NCBI GenBank assembly: GCA_017450705.1
Contig: JAFSTC010000018.1
Coordinates: 18,058-82,057 of the forward strand
Direction: 5' to 3'
Source: Lentisphaeria bacterium
GTDB lineage: Bacteria; Verrucomicrobiota; Lentisphaeria; Victivallales; Victivallaceae
Length of the DNA stretch: 64,000 nt
Shown here: one piece after another, positions 8,073 through 18,463 of the stretch
Layout of the letters: the number at the start of each line of letters is the position of its first letter
How positions within the stretch are numbered: position 1 is the stretch's first letter
Program-made: the position numbers and the translations under genes
The notes under the pieces: model-generated
The model's database searches: none
The model's input: only the letters and a program-made list of their open reading frames with translations
Told to the model about the DNA's origin: nothing

Positions 8073-8879
8073 ATGACGCTTGACATCGAAAAATATCTGG
8101 CCCGCATCGGCATCGCAGGGCGTGAATCGCCCACGGCGGAATTCCTCGCCCGTCTTCAGGAGGCCCACCTGCGGACCGTGCCTTACGAGAATTGCGAGAT
8201 CTTTTTCGGGAAGCGCGTTCCCTCCCTCGAACCGGAGAAACTGTACGGCAAGATCGTCGACCGCCGCCGGGGCGGGTACTGCTTCGAACTCAACGGCGCT
8301 TTTGCCCTTCTTCTGGCCGGATGCGGCTTCACCTTCACGGAGAGCTTCGCCCGCTGGTGTTTCGGCGAAACGGCGGTCCTGCCGCCCCGGCGGCACCGGG
8401 TCCTCCTCGTCCGCATCGGCAAAGAGACCTGGATCGCCGACGCCGGCATCGGCTCCCCCTGTCCCCTGACCCCTCTGCGCCTGGAGACGGACGTGATCCA
8501 GGAGCGCAACGGATTGAAGTTCCGGATCCTCCGTGACCCGCTCCACGGCTTCCTCGTCCAGCGGGAGACGTCCGAGGGGTTCGTCAACTATTTTTCCTTC
8601 TGGGAGACGCCCCACTTCCCGCAGGATTTCCTCTACGTCAACCACTATTGTGCGACGGAGGAAAACTCCTTTTTCCGTACGCATCTTCTGGTCAATCTCG
8701 CCGCCGCAGACGGCCGCCGCAGCGTTTTCATGGATCCCGGCGACCCCGGGGGAAAAGATTTCATCTTCCGCCGGGAGCGGCCCGGTCTGCCGCCGCTGGA
8801 ACGGAAGATCCCCCGCTCCGATGAAAAAGTCCTTGCCGCCGTGCTGGCGGAAAATTTCGGCATCGATCCTGCGGACTGA
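8073..8879 (+). CDS. Arylamine N-acetyltransferase family protein
   Basis: A 268-aa NAT-family enzyme that uses acetyl-CoA or another acyl-CoA to acylate arylamines or hydrazines by a ping-pong thioester mechanism. The full catalytic triad is visible: C70 in RRGGYCFELN, H108 in RRHRVLLV and D123 in WIADAGIG. The N-terminal VPYENCEIFFGK segment is also typical. Length is normal for bacterial NATs. No neighbouring biosynthetic genes suggest an amide-synthase role. The natural substrate is unknown. Confidence 0.9.
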   Translation: MTLDIEKYLARIGIAGRESPTAEFLARLQEAHLRTVPYENCEIFFGKRVPSLEPEKLYGKIVDRRRGGYCFELNGAFALLLAGCGFTFTESFARWCFGETAVLPPRRHRVLLVRIGKETWIADAGIGSPCPLTPLRLETDVIQERNGLKFRILRDPLHGFLVQRETSEGFVNYFSFWETPHFPQDFLYVNHYCATEENSFFRTHLLVNLAAADGRRSVFMDPGDPGGKDFIFRRERPGLPPLERKIPRSDEKVLAAVLAENFGIDPAD

Positions 8880-8905
8880 AGATTGCCTCCCGGCAATGTG
8901 CGGAC

Positions 8906-8934
8906 TTGCTTTTTCCGCCGTAAGATGCTATTTT
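8906..8934 (+). promoter_or_regulatory. Promoter for the sodium:solute symporter
   Basis: TTGCTT (8906-8911), 17 nt, TATTTT (8929-8934), 32 nt before the ATG. GGAGG lies at the ribosome binding site. Confidence 0.55.
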
Positions 8935-8966
8935 AAGGGAATCATTTTTTTACCGGAGGTTTTTTT

Positions 8967-10982
8967 ATGGTTCTTTCCTGGATCGACTGGAGCATCGTCA
9001 TCTTCGTCGTTGCTTTGATGTTCGGATCGGCCTGGTACGCCAAGCGGTATGTCCGCGGCACGACGGATTTTCTCGCCGCCAACCGGCTGGCCGGCAAATA
9101 CCTGCTGACCGTTTCCGAGGGCGGCACGGGGGCCGTGGGGACCGTTGCCACCTGGCAGATGATCTTCTGCGCCGGACTCTCCACCCAGTGGTGGGGCATG
9201 ATGTCCATGCCGCTGGGTCTTTTCATCGCCCTGACGGGATACGTCACTTTCCGTCTGCGTGAAACGCGGGCGCTGACGCTCGCGCAGTTTTTCGAGATGC
9301 GCTACAGCCGTTCCTTCCGCCGTTTCAGCGGGGCGCTCTGCTGGCTTTCCGGATTGCTGAATTACGGTGCGTTCCCCGCCGTCGCCGGCAAGCTTTTCGT
9401 GGCGCTTCTCGGTCTGCCCGAGTTCGTGATGGTCGCCGGATTCCGGGTGCCGACCTATGCGCTCACCATGCTCGTTTATCTCATCATCGCCATTTACATC
9501 GCCTGCGCCGGGGGACAGATCGCGCTCATCATCTCCGACTTCCTGCAGGAGAGCTTCTGCAAGATCGTGCTGATCGGACTGGTCGTTTTCCTGCTGATGA
9601 AATTCTCCTGGACGGACATCGCCAACGGACTTTTCAACTCGCCTCCGGGACAGTCCATGATCGATCCCTTTGACAGCTCCAAGGTCAAGGGCTTCAACAT
9701 CTGGTACTTCCTGATCGGTCTCTACGGCAGCATCTACAGCTGCCGCGCCTGGCAGGGCAACAGCGGATACAACGCCGCGGCCAAGACGCCTCACGACGCC
9801 CAGATGGCCAACATTTTCAGCCGCTGGCGCAATCTGCTCAAGGATATCAGCGTCATCCTGCCGCCCGTTGTGGCCTACGTCATCCTGACCTCTCCCGTTT
9901 TCCGCGAGACGGCCGCGCCCATCATCGAACGGCTGAATCAGATTGGGGATCCTCAGGTCAGGACCCAGCTGAGCACCCCCATCGCCATCGGCTACATCCT
10001 GCCCGTCGGATTTCTGGGCATGCTGGCGGCCATGTTCATTTCGGGCGTCATCAGCGTCGACGACACCTATATCCACGCGTGGGGAAGCATCTTCATCCAG
10101 GACGTGGTGATGCCGTGGCGCAAGGAGCCCTTTTCGCCTAAGACACACATGCTGCTTCTGCGTCTGGCCATGGTCGGCGTGGCGCTTTTCGGGTTCATCT
10201 TCGGACTGGTGTTCCCCTTCAAGGACGCGATCCTCATGTTCTTCGCGCTGACGGGGGCGATCTATCTCGGCGGCGCGGGCGCCACCATCGTCGGCGGCCT
10301 GTACTGGAAGCGCGGCACGACCGCCGGGGCCTTTGCCGCGATGATCGTCGGCACGATCCTCGCCTTCGGCGGCATGCTTGTCGAGCAGAGCTGGGCCGGG
10401 TGGCTCTGTCCCAAACTGCTCGAGATCTTCCCGCAGAATCCCCTTCTGCTGGCCCATCAGGAGAAATTTTTCCTCAACGGTCAGATGGTCTACTTCGTCG
10501 CCATGGTGACGGCGACGCTCACCTATATCATCGTGTCTCTGCTCACAGGACGCGGAAAGGTCTACGATCTCGACAAACTGCTGCACCGCGGCAAGTACGC
10601 CATCGTCGAGGAGAAGCCGGCCGAAAAGAGCGAACCGGAGTTCACCGGCATGCGCAAATTCCTTGCCAAGATCGGCATGGGCAGGAATTTCACCCGGATC
10701 GACAAGATCATTTTCATCGCGAGTTTCCTGTGGACAATGAGCTGGTGGCTGGTCTTCGTCTCCGTCACCTTGTACGGGACGATGTTCAAGATCGAAAAGA
10801 CCTTCTGGTCGGCCTTCTGGCACTTCAAGATCTGGCTGTGGGTCGTCGTCGGCATCGCCATCACCGTCTGGCTGGTCGCAGGCGGCTTCCACGACCTGAT
10901 TCTGATGTTCCGGGATCTGCGCAAGTCCCAGCTCAGCGAGAGCGACGACGGGTTCGTTCCGGAAGAGGAGCGGAAGCCGTGA
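8967..10982 (+). CDS. Sodium:solute symporter (SSS) family transporter
   Basis: A 671-aa polytopic inner-membrane transporter, probably with 13 or more helices, that should couple Na+ entry to uptake of a sugar, acid or similar solute. TM1 is near residues 6-26, followed by DFLAANRLAGKYLLTVSEGG, a typical SSS region. The core has an LRETRALTLAQFFEMRY motif and several glycine-rich helices. A hydrophilic segment (about 535-590) separates the core from two extra C-terminal helices, and the protein ends in a charged tail. GGAGG precedes the ATG. The following region is carbohydrate-degrading, which suggests but does not prove a sugar-derived substrate. Confidence 0.88.
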   Translation: MVLSWIDWSIVIFVVALMFGSAWYAKRYVRGTTDFLAANRLAGKYLLTVSEGGTGAVGTVATWQMIFCAGLSTQWWGMMSMPLGLFIALTGYVTFRLRETRALTLAQFFEMRYSRSFRRFSGALCWLSGLLNYGAFPAVAGKLFVALLGLPEFVMVAGFRVPTYALTMLVYLIIAIYIACAGGQIALIISDFLQESFCKIVLIGLVVFLLMKFSWTDIANGLFNSPPGQSMIDPFDSSKVKGFNIWYFLIGLYGSIYSCRAWQGNSGYNAAAKTPHDAQMANIFSRWRNLLKDISVILPPVVAYVILTSPVFRETAAPIIERLNQIGDPQVRTQLSTPIAIGYILPVGFLGMLAAMFISGVISVDDTYIHAWGSIFIQDVVMPWRKEPFSPKTHMLLLRLAMVGVALFGFIFGLVFPFKDAILMFFALTGAIYLGGAGATIVGGLYWKRGTTAGAFAAMIVGTILAFGGMLVEQSWAGWLCPKLLEIFPQNPLLLAHQEKFFLNGQMVYFVAMVTATLTYIIVSLLTGRGKVYDLDKLLHRGKYAIVEEKPAEKSEPEFTGMRKFLAKIGMGRNFTRIDKIIFIASFLWTMSWWLVFVSVTLYGTMFKIEKTFWSAFWHFKIWLWVVVGIAITVWLVAGGFHDLILMFRDLRKSQLSESDDGFVPEEERKP

Positions 10983-11012
10983 AACTTTTTGGATGAAAAT
11001 TCGGGACAGGTC

Positions 11013-11041
11013 TTGACTTTTGCCTTGATTTGTGCTAAAAT
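11013..11041 (+). promoter_or_regulatory. Strong sigma70-type promoter of the tandem pseudopilin genes
   Basis: TTGACT (11013-11018), 17 nt, TAAAAT (11036-11041), leader of about 85 nt. No intrinsic terminator is seen before the one at 12707-12743, so both pseudopilins are probably one transcript. Confidence 0.7.
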
Positions 11042-11132
11042 ATCCAAATGAAGTCAGGTGTGCCGATCCCGCCCGGCGCTGCCGGGGGATCGCGGAAAAG
11101 AAGAACTCGACCGGGATAAGGAGAACAAAGGA

Positions 11133-11930
11133 ATGACAGAGAACAAGTCCGCTCGGCGCGGTATCGGGAGGGCCTTGCGTCGTTTCACGCTCATAGAGCT
11201 GCTGGTGGTGATCGCGATCATCGCGATCCTGGCCGCTATGCTGATGCCTGCCCTTCAGCAGGCGCGGGAGCGGGGCAAGGATGCCAGCTGCAAGAGCAAT
11301 CTCAAGACCTACGGGACGGCCATCGCCTTTTACGCCGACTCGCAGGACGGCTGGTGTCTCCCCCAGCGGACGAATCTCACCGGCAACAAAAAGATCTTTC
11401 TGCTGGCCAACGAGTGGCTTCACAAAAACATGAGCACGGCGTCCGAGGATGCCTGGCGCGCCGGAAAGTCCTTCAACGGCTGTCCCTCCCGGACCCGGGA
11501 TCTCAAGACGGATGCCGAGGCCAAGAGTCATGCCGATCTTGCCACCGTGTCGACGCCGGACCGCAAGGGCCTGAGTTACGGTCACTGCTCCGCGGTGCTG
11601 GGCGCCATCTGCGACAATCCCATGGACAGCAGCCGGAGACAGACCCGCCAGAGAAAACTCAGCGTCTTCAAGAAGCCCTCGCTGTACTGGGGCTTCGTGG
11701 ACAGCGAGATCTATCAGGTCCAGATCACCCAGCTCACCTACACCCGGGAGAGCTCCGAGAAGGCGGACGGCATTTCCTTCCGCCACAACGAGTCCCTCAA
11801 CGCCGTGCATCTGGACGGACACGGCAGCAGCCTCAAGTACAACGCCCTTTACAGGCAGAACGTCACCGCCAATCCCGTGCGCGTCTGGGTCAATCCGAAA
11901 GCGTTGAGCAGTACCGCAGAAAATTTTTGA
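11133..11930 (+). CDS. Prepilin-type N-terminal / H-X9-DG domain protein (pseudopilin 1)
   Basis: A 265-aa type II secretion/type IV pilus-like pseudopilin. The N-terminus is basic up to R17, then F18 begins the methylation and membrane helix [20 protein letters not shown], with the +5 glutamate in place. The residue before F is Arg, not the Gly of classical prepilins. The globular part ends with [14 protein letters not shown], an H-X9-DG motif as in the prepilin-type processing-associated domain. It should sit in the inner membrane with its C-terminus outside; partner and role are unknown. The ATG at 11133 was chosen over the ORF start at 11058. It is first of a tandem pair, 17 nt before the second. 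Confidence 0.88.
   Translation: MTENKSARRGIGRALRRFTLIELLVVIAIIAILAAMLMPALQQARERGKDASCKSNLKTYGTAIAFYADSQDGWCLPQRTNLTGNKKIFLLANEWLHKNMSTASEDAWRAGKSFNGCPSRTRDLKTDAEAKSHADLATVSTPDRKGLSYGHCSAVLGAICDNPMDSSRRQTRQRKLSVFKKPSLYWGFVDSEIYQVQITQLTYTRESSEKADGISFRHNESLNAVHLDGHGSSLKYNALYRQNVTANPVRVWVNPKALSSTAENF
11253..11295 (+). repeat. 43-nt block identical to 12047-12089 (pseudopilin coding repeat, copy 1)
   Basis: The stretch coding for [14 protein letters not shown] is identical at all 43 bases in the next gene, while flanking codons for the same protein residues differ by synonymous changes. Confidence 0.85.
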
Positions 11931-11947
11931 GTTGAAAGGTTTTTCGT

Positions 11948-12679
11948 ATGAGTCACGCCCGGAAGAGAACATCCCGTTTCACGTTGATCGAGCTCCTCGT
12001 CGTGATCGCCATCATCGCGATCCTGGCGGCGATGCTGATGCCCGCGCTTCAGCAGGCGCGGGAGCGGGGCAAGGATGCCAGCTGCAAGAACAATCTCAAG
12101 ACTTACGGGCTGGCCATCGCCACCTATGCCGACAGCTATCACGGCTACTGTCTGCCCCAGGCCACGTGTTACTCCGGAAAACGGTATCAGTGGGAGGTCG
12201 ACGGCGAATGGCTGCACAAGGTCATGGCCGGCTGTTCCGATGCGGCGTGGCAGAACGGTCAGGCCTTCAACGGCTGTCCGTCGCGGACGCCGGCCCGGGG
12301 AGACACTTTGGCCGGAGGTCTCAAGTCTTCCCGCGCGCTGAGTTATGCCCATGCGACCGATGTGCTGGGCACCTGGCACGCGTTCGGGACCCACACCAAG
12401 GCCAAGAAACTGGCCAAATTCCGCAAGCCCTCCTCCTATTTTGCCTTTTTCGACAGCGATATTTACAGCTGTCAGCTCAGCCACGTGGACAGACGGCGGG
12501 AGGGCGAAAAGGGCGTCGACGGTCTGGCCTTCAGGCACAACAATCAAATGAACATCTGTTTTCTGGATGGGCACGGCGGCGTGCTCAAATATGACACAAA
12601 TTGTTTCATCAACAACAGTCAGACCAAAAATCCCATCGGCTATCAGATCCGGCCCAGCGCCACGTACGAGATGTATTGA
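11948..12679 (+). CDS. Prepilin-type N-terminal / H-X9-DG domain protein (pseudopilin 2)
   Basis: A 243-aa paralogue of the preceding gene. The short basic leader ends at R10 and F11 starts the [16 protein letters not shown] helix. Shared blocks include [20 protein letters not shown], the EWLHK and FNGCPSRT segments, and the C-terminal [16 protein letters not shown] motif (H-X9-DG). The two proteins clearly arose by tandem duplication. It is followed by a strong terminator, so the pair forms its own transcription unit just ahead of the CE7 esterase gene. Confidence 0.9.
   Translation: MSHARKRTSRFTLIELLVVIAIIAILAAMLMPALQQARERGKDASCKNNLKTYGLAIATYADSYHGYCLPQATCYSGKRYQWEVDGEWLHKVMAGCSDAAWQNGQAFNGCPSRTPARGDTLAGGLKSSRALSYAHATDVLGTWHAFGTHTKAKKLAKFRKPSSYFAFFDSDIYSCQLSHVDRRREGEKGVDGLAFRHNNQMNICFLDGHGGVLKYDTNCFINNSQTKNPIGYQIRPSATYEMY
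12047..12089 (+). repeat. 43-nt block identical to 11253-11295 (pseudopilin coding repeat, copy 2)
   Basis: Second copy of the identical block. Direct repeats of this size in tandem genes are substrates for recombination or gene conversion. Confidence 0.85.
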
Positions 12680-12706
12680 TTTTCGATCGGGTCGTGTGCA
12701 GTGGAC

Positions 12707-12743
12707 GGAGAAGTTCCCATGGGGAGGAACTTCTCCTTTTTTT
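12707..12743 (+). terminator. Rho-independent terminator
   Basis: An 11-bp perfect stem (GGAGAAGTTCC at 12707-12717 with GGAACTTCTCC at 12726-12736), an 8-nt loop and a run of T. A TTGACA follows at 12746-12751 and may be the -35 of the next unit, but no good -10 is seen at the right distance. Confidence 0.92.
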
Positions 12744-12823
12744 GCTTGACAAAGCGATAGTTGCGTATCAGATCATCCCCGGGGGGGTCCCGGCAGTCTG
12801 CAAGTAGAGAAAGGTTGAAAGCC

Positions 12824-14131
12824 ATGAAAAAGTTTTCCGCAGTCATCGTCGCGCTGCTGACGGTCCTCGGCGTCCTCACCGCCGCCGAGTTCGAGATCAG
12901 AGTGGAGAGTTCGAGCAAAACCGGCTGGGTCAAGTCCGGCGAAAAGGTTCGGGTCCGGGCCGCCGCGTTTCTCGACGGTCAGCCGCTGCCCGAAGGCTAT
13001 GTCATGCGGGTCGCGCTGTGGAAGGACGGCGGTTCCTACAAAAAACTGACGGTCCCCGCCGAAAAGGGGTACGTCACCGAGCTGTCTCTCGACAAGCCGG
13101 GCTGGGCTTCCGTTTCTTTTGCGCTCCGCGATCCGAAAAAGGAGAAGGAGGAGATCCTTCTGAAGAAAAAGCAGAGGATGGTCGGGACCGGCATCGTTCT
13201 CGATCCCTCCGAACTGCAGGTCGTCCGGCCTGAGCCCGCGGACTTCGACGCCTTTTGGAACGCCAACAAAAAAGAGCTTGCGGGCGTTCCCCTCAAGGTC
13301 CTCGAAAAAAAGGAGGTCCCGCTTCCGGGCAGGATCGGTGAGCTGGTCGCCTGTTACGACGTGAAACTGGCCTGTGTCGGTCCCAAACCCGTCTCCGGCT
13401 ATCTGTGCGTCCCCCGGAAGGCGGGCAAAAAGTACCCCGTTATCCTCGGCGTGGACGGCGCGGGCGTGCGCAATTCGTGGAAATCGCCGAACCCCGATGC
13501 CGTCACCTTTTACATCAACGCCCACGGCATCCTCAACGGTCAGGCTCCGGAGTACTACAAAAAACTCGCGGGAAAGGAACTCCGCGGCTACCCCTATTTC
13601 GGCGCGGACGCCCGGGAGACGATCTACTTCAAATACATGTTCCTCCGGGTCCTGCGGGCGCTGGAGTATGTGAAAAGCCTGCCGGAGTGGAACGGGCGGG
13701 ACATCATCGTCCGCGGCAGCAGTCAGGGCGGAGCGCAGACGCTCTTCGCCGCGGCCATGGACAAGGACGTGACGCTGGCCGTGGCGAGCGTCCCGGCCAT
13801 GTGCGATTTTGCCGGCTGCCTCGCCGCGCCCGTCCGTCAGAGCGGCTGGCCCCGGCCCTACCGCAGGCTGGAGAAAGACTCGCCGAAACCGGCCGCGTGG
13901 GATTACTACGACGGTGTCAATTTCGCCCGGCGCATCACCTGTCCCGTCTATATTTCGACGGGATTCATGGATATGACCTGTGTTCCGACGAGCGTTTTCT
14001 GCATGTTCAACCAACTGGCGTCCAAAGAAAAGCACATGGAAACCCACAGGGACATGGGCCACTCGGGCCGGAACGATGCCGGCAACGCCGCCATCATGAA
14101 GATCCTCGGACAGGGCGGAAAGAAGAATTGA
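12824..14131 (+). CDS. Secreted CE7-family acetyl xylan esterase / cephalosporin-C deacetylase-like protein
   Basis: 435 aa with a signal peptide (residues 1-20, MKKFSAVIVALLTVLGVLTA). An N-terminal beta-rich domain of about 120 residues precedes a CE7 alpha/beta-hydrolase, which removes acetyl groups from xylo-oligosaccharides and related compounds. The catalytic triad fits the family: S300 in RGSSQGG, D383 in TGFMDMTC and H413 in GHSGRN. The DFDAFWNANKKEL entry segment is also typical. The start at 12824 was chosen for the signal peptide and GAAAGG upstream. It lies 34 nt before the LamG giant, so the two probably act together outside the cytoplasm. Confidence 0.88.
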   Translation: MKKFSAVIVALLTVLGVLTAAEFEIRVESSSKTGWVKSGEKVRVRAAAFLDGQPLPEGYVMRVALWKDGGSYKKLTVPAEKGYVTELSLDKPGWASVSFALRDPKKEKEEILLKKKQRMVGTGIVLDPSELQVVRPEPADFDAFWNANKKELAGVPLKVLEKKEVPLPGRIGELVACYDVKLACVGPKPVSGYLCVPRKAGKKYPVILGVDGAGVRNSWKSPNPDAVTFYINAHGILNGQAPEYYKKLAGKELRGYPYFGADARETIYFKYMFLRVLRALEYVKSLPEWNGRDIIVRGSSQGGAQTLFAAAMDKDVTLAVASVPAMCDFAGCLAAPVRQSGWPRPYRRLEKDSPKPAAWDYYDGVNFARRITCPVYISTGFMDMTCVPTSVFCMFNQLASKEKHMETHRDMGHSGRNDAGNAAIMKILGQGGKKN

Positions 14132-14165
14132 GCGAGAGAACCTGCGGCTGCAGGGAAAGGACGGG

Positions 14166-17100
14166 ATGAGAGCATTTCTTCTGATCATCGCCTGTGCGCT
14201 CTCCGCGACATGCGCCTTTGCCGCCGGAACGGTCCTTCATTGCGATTTCGAAGACGGGGACGCGCCCGGCATCAGCGGAAAGGGTTTTTCGACGGGGACG
14301 GGCCCGGAGAAGCGGCCGGGCCGGGCGCTTCCGGCGGAGGTCTTTTCCCCCGCGGCGGGCAGCTGCTGTTTCTGGGTGAAGCCCGTCGACTGGACGGGCG
14401 GCGATGCGCCCTTCTGCCTCTTTTTCACGGCGCAGGGCAAAGACTACCGCTTCATGGTCTACAAGCAGGCCCGGGGAACGCTCCTCGTCCTGACGCAGTT
14501 CCGGGGGAAGACGTTCAAGACCACCGCCAACATCTCCGGCTGGCGCAAAAAAGAGTGGCACCACGTCGCCGTCGTCTGGGGAGCGGGGGCGCTGCATCTG
14601 TACGTGGACGGCCGATTGAACAACTCCGGCGCGTACCCCGCCGTTCCCCCCGATCTCCGCGCGGCCAAAGTGACCGCCGGGGCTCTGGGCTGGAAGACCG
14701 AGAAAGGCCTGTCCGTTCTGGATGAACTGAAACTCTTTTCCGCGCCGCTTGCGGAGCGGGAGATCCTCGACGGTTTTCTGGAGTTTTCCGGTCTGCGGAA
14801 CGCCTCTTTCGAACCTTTCGAGATCGCGGCGTGTCCCGGTCCCGTCCGGCGGGACGGACGTTTTTCCGACGGGGAGTACCCCGCCGTTTTCACCGGGTGG
14901 TATCAGCCTGGCGGCGGCTTCATCGACGACCGGGGCCGGATCGGGCTTGCCGCGGAGATGGGGCGTCTTGCCGTTGCCGTGGAATTCCCCGATGCTTCCC
15001 GTCCGCAGGTCTCCGTGGTCCGCAAAGACGGCAAGGTCTTGCCCGTCGAAAAGTTGTCTGTCGAAGGGAAACTTCCGGGAACGGTCGAGTTCGATTTACC
15101 CTTCGGCGAGGCGGATGAGGGGATCGTTCTCGAATTGACCGGGAAAGACGGCGAGACGCGGCGCATCGTCCCCGATGAGGCCGGATTCCTGAAGATCGTG
15201 CGCAGGAAAAGTATCCCTGCGTTTTCCATTTCGAAGCTGGGCGATATCAACGGGGGAAGACCCGATTTCCACCTCGCCTGTGCCGGAGAAGATCCCGCTG
15301 TCGAGCTCACCTTTGCCGACGACAGAAAACTCTCCTTCGGCAGCCGGATGAAGCTTGCTGAGGGAAAACTGCGTTTCACCCGGGTCTTCGCTCCCGACGG
15401 CCGCTTCGGCCTTGCGCTTTTCTGCGGCGGCGAGACCTTGTTCAAGGCTGTGATCCCGGCCGAGCGCACGTCGCACGTCACCGTGTCGGACTTCCACACG
15501 GACACGTCGGCGCGGCGGCTTGCGATCTCTTTCGGCAAATTCCGGCGCGGCACGACGGGGCGCATGGAACTTTGTCTCAAAAACCTCAAGGACGGCAGCC
15601 GGCATCTGCGCACGGTCCCTGTTCCCGGCGAAAAGATGATGTTCTCCTGCACATGGCCTCTGCAAGACGTGCCCGAGGGGGAGTACCTCTTTACGGCGCA
15701 GTTCGTCGATGCGCGGGGGAAGGCCGGTCAGCCTTGGGAGCGGCTTTACGCCGTCTTCGGCGACCGGGCTCCCTGGCAGGGGAACCGCATCGGCGTCTAT
15801 CCCGGCGAGGTCCCGGCCCCGTGGACGCCTTTGGAGAAACTCGGCGGCGGTCTCCGGACCCGCATGCAGGAATACCGCTTCGGAGAGGGGCTCTTCTTCG
15901 ACTCCGTCAAGTCTCTGGGACGGGAACTGCTGGCCTCTCCGGTCGAGGTTTGGCTGAACGGGCAGAAGATCGCCGGAGCCACGGGGCGTTTTGTCTCCTT
16001 TTCCCCCGACACCGCTTTGTTCCGGAGCCGGGCGCGGGCAGGGGCGTTCGACGTGGAGCTCGATACTTGCGCGGAATACGACGGCTTGCTCAAACACACG
16101 CTGCGCATCAAAGGGCAGGGGGAGATCGGCTCCTTGAGCGTGAGGTTGCCGCTCAAGCCCGAATTTGCCCGTCTCGTTTACGCCAATGACCGCAAGGGGG
16201 CGGTAAAGGGCCCCGGCGCCGCGGGGCGTGTCCCGGTCGAGGGCTGGAGCCGGGACGTGTACGATCTGCCCGCGGTCTGGGTCGGCGGCGGCTCGGCCGG
16301 GATCTCCTGGTGCGCGGAAACCCTCAAAAATTGGAGCAATGCAAAGAAAGAGAGGACGGTGGAGATCCGGACCGGAGAAAAAAGTTCCCTCTTCATCCTC
16401 AATCTGGCGGATCGTCCCGTGAAGGTGTCGGGGGAAAGGGTCTACGAGTTTTATTTTCAGGCGACGCCGGTGCGGCCTTACGTCCCCGGCCTCGCGCTCA
16501 AGCGGTTCAACCGCGAGTTCCGCATCGTCCGCGGGGAAAAATATTTCAATTACCTGCGGGGAGGGGAGGCGTTTTTCGACGCCGCCATGCTCCGGCGGAA
16601 CATCGAAAGGGGGAAAAAAGAGGGGGCGGAGAGGTTTTTCTACTATGTCAATACCGCGGCGATCGGCACCTTCACGCCGGAGTGGCCCTGGTGGGCGGAA
16701 CATTGGAACGCCCGGGGCGTCGGCCGTCAGGTCATCGAACACAGGATCCCCGATCAGGCTTTCCGCAACCGGCGGGTCTATTCGGACTGCTGTCTCAACA
16801 GCAGAAGTTTTCTGGACTTCATGGTCTGGCAGGTCTCGCGGTTTTACTCGGACCCCCGCTTCATGACTCATGACATCTACTTCGACTCCTGCGGTCCCCG
16901 GCAGTGCCGTCAGTCGGCCCACGGTTGCTCGTGGCGGGACGACGAAGGCAAGATCCATCCGACGCTGGTGATTTCCGCCACCCGGGAGTTTTTCAAGAGG
17001 GTCAACCATGTCCGCAGCAAGCACGCGCCCGGCGCCCTGAGCTTTCAGCACGCGACGGACATGGCCGGGATCACCCCCTGCCGCGCCTTTGCCGACGGGT

Positions 17101-17681
17101 TTGTCGGCGGTGAAAATATGTATCGGGGAGAAGTCGTCCGGAACGGCAGTTACATCGGCATTTTCGATCACGACTATTTTTCCGCCGCCTTCTCGGGAGA
17201 AAAATGGGGATATCCCGTTTACTTCATTCCCCAGCAGGTTCGGGCGGCCCTCATGTTCCGTCCACAAGAGGCCGCCTTGTGGAACAAAATCCCTCTGGGG
17301 GCGCGGCAGTACCGTTCCATGCGGCACATCACAGGCTTTCTCCTCGCTCACGGGACGGGCATCTGGGTCCGGGATCCCGCCGTCGCCCAGATCCAGCAGC
17401 CGGTTCAGGAGCTGATGCTGCGGGAGTTTCCCTCTCCGGAAAATGTGGAATTTCTCCCGCCGTCTTCCGGCCGCCGACCCTTTGCCGTGAAGTGTGACTC
17501 CCGGGCTCTGCAGTGCGGCGCTTATTCCGACGGCAAAAAGTGTCTTGCCGTCCTGTTCAACGACAGCGACGCGGAAGTCGTCTGCACCCTCGTTTCCGGA
17601 AACACGAAAAAGGATGTCAAGGTTCCTTCAAGGGATTTCGTCATAGAGGCTTTTGCGATCCAACAAAATCGAAAGGAGTAA
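14166..17681 (+). CDS. Very large secreted protein with LamG-like domain and DUF6067/GH123-like catalytic region
   Basis: 1171 aa. Residues 1-19 form a signal peptide. About 20-200 is a concanavalin-like LamG domain ([50 protein letters not shown]). Several beta-sandwich segments follow. From about residue 780 to the end is a probable TIM-barrel hydrolase region ([42 protein letters not shown]) resembling DUF6067 and GH123-type proteins of Lentisphaerae and Planctomycetes. A C-terminal beta domain closes it. No substrate can be assigned. It is followed after 4 nt by a pseudopilin, so the two are translationally linked. Confidence 0.72.
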   Translation: MRAFLLIIACALSATCAFAAGTVLHCDFEDGDAPGISGKGFSTGTGPEKRPGRALPAEVFSPAAGSCCFWVKPVDWTGGDAPFCLFFTAQGKDYRFMVYKQARGTLLVLTQFRGKTFKTTANISGWRKKEWHHVAVVWGAGALHLYVDGRLNNSGAYPAVPPDLRAAKVTAGALGWKTEKGLSVLDELKLFSAPLAEREILDGFLEFSGLRNASFEPFEIAACPGPVRRDGRFSDGEYPAVFTGWYQPGGGFIDDRGRIGLAAEMGRLAVAVEFPDASRPQVSVVRKDGKVLPVEKLSVEGKLPGTVEFDLPFGEADEGIVLELTGKDGETRRIVPDEAGFLKIVRRKSIPAFSISKLGDINGGRPDFHLACAGEDPAVELTFADDRKLSFGSRMKLAEGKLRFTRVFAPDGRFGLALFCGGETLFKAVIPAERTSHVTVSDFHTDTSARRLAISFGKFRRGTTGRMELCLKNLKDGSRHLRTVPVPGEKMMFSCTWPLQDVPEGEYLFTAQFVDARGKAGQPWERLYAVFGDRAPWQGNRIGVYPGEVPAPWTPLEKLGGGLRTRMQEYRFGEGLFFDSVKSLGRELLASPVEVWLNGQKIAGATGRFVSFSPDTALFRSRARAGAFDVELDTCAEYDGLLKHTLRIKGQGEIGSLSVRLPLKPEFARLVYANDRKGAVKGPGAAGRVPVEGWSRDVYDLPAVWVGGGSAGISWCAETLKNWSNAKKERTVEIRTGEKSSLFILNLADRPVKVSGERVYEFYFQATPVRPYVPGLALKRFNREFRIVRGEKYFNYLRGGEAFFDAAMLRRNIERGKKEGAERFFYYVNTAAIGTFTPEWPWWAEHWNARGVGRQVIEHRIPDQAFRNRRVYSDCCLNSRSFLDFMVWQVSRFYSDPRFMTHDIYFDSCGPRQCRQSAHGCSWRDDEGKIHPTLVISATREFFKRVNHVRSKHAPGALSFQHATDMAGITPCRAFADGFVGGENMYRGEVVRNGSYIGIFDHDYFSAAFSGEKWGYPVYFIPQQVRAALMFRPQEAALWNKIPLGARQYRSMRHITGFLLAHGTGIWVRDPAVAQIQQPVQELMLREFPSPENVEFLPPSSGRRPFAVKCDSRALQCGAYSDGKKCLAVLFNDSDAEVVCTLVSGNTKKDVKVPSRDFVIEAFAIQQNRKE

Positions 17682-17685
17682 GGTT

Positions 17686-18444
17686 ATGCAAAAAGTCGTC
17701 AAAAATGCTTCCTGTGTCCGTTGTTCGTTCCCGTCCGCGCCGCGTCGGCAGTTCACGTTGATCGAGCTGCTGGTCGTGATCGCCATCATCGCCATTTTGG
17801 CCGCGATGCTGATGCCGGCCTTGAGTCAGGCCCGGAACCGGGCGAAGGCCAGCGGGTGCATGAGCAACCTCAAGACCTACGGTCTGGGGCTCTCTTTTTA
17901 CGCGGACAGATACGACGGTTTCTTCCCGCCCCAGCAGATGGGCAAGATCAGCGGGACCGGTCTCACCAACGCGCTCCACTGGAATTCGGCCTGGCGTCAG
18001 CTCATCGATCCGGGCTCGGATGAGGCAAAATGGAACAGCGGTATGTGCATCAACGGCTGTCCCGCCATGAGCAACGGCACCCGCCGCAGGACCTTCGACA
18101 GTTCGGGAAATCCCGTTTACTCCAATCCCGGGAATACCCGCTTCTACAGTTACGGGCAGAACACCAGTCTGCTGGGGACCATGGCCGATCCCAAGAAGAT
18201 GGCCCGGCTGAAAAAAGCCTCCAAGTACATCGCCTTCCTCGATGCCAACGAACTCAACATCACCAAGGACAATTACTACATCGGCGGCTACCGGCGCGTG
18301 GAGCAGCGGCATCCCGACGGTTCCGGACTCAACATCACCTACGCCGACGGACACGTCAATCTCGTCATCGACGAGAGTTTTCTGGTCAAGACGACGGAAC
18401 ACGCGAAACTGTACAGTCCCAAGCAGGACGGACAGGCGTGGTAA
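17686..18444 (+). CDS. Prepilin-type pseudopilin 3, H-X11-DG variant
   Basis: A 252-aa pseudopilin. A longer basic leader with two cysteines ends at Q22; F23 starts the [20 protein letters not shown] helix. The C-terminal motif [16 protein letters not shown] spaces histidine and DG by 11 residues instead of 9. The ATG at 17686 is preferred since GGAG overlaps the stop of the preceding giant, giving a 4-nt gap. It is the only pseudopilin here placed after, not before, its neighbouring large enzyme. The Gfo/Idh gene follows 19 nt later. Confidence 0.85.
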   Translation: MQKVVKNASCVRCSFPSAPRRQFTLIELLVVIAIIAILAAMLMPALSQARNRAKASGCMSNLKTYGLGLSFYADRYDGFFPPQQMGKISGTGLTNALHWNSAWRQLIDPGSDEAKWNSGMCINGCPAMSNGTRRRTFDSSGNPVYSNPGNTRFYSYGQNTSLLGTMADPKKMARLKKASKYIAFLDANELNITKDNYYIGGYRRVEQRHPDGSGLNITYADGHVNLVIDESFLVKTTEHAKLYSPKQDGQAW

Positions 18445-18463
18445 GCGGGGCGAGGCGTTTTTC

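Noticed and set aside
8882..8897. ATTGCC/GGCAAT hairpin after the arylamine N-acetyltransferase gene as a terminator
   Set aside because: Only a 6-bp stem with a 4-nt loop and no adjacent T-run; too weak to call.
8928..11972. A 1014-codon minus-strand open frame
   Set aside because: Antisense to the symporter and a pseudopilin; the translation is Asp/Gly/His/Arg-rich as expected for a shadow frame.
15096..17351. A 751-codon minus-strand open frame
   Set aside because: Shadow of the LamG giant, which has a signal peptide and clear domains.
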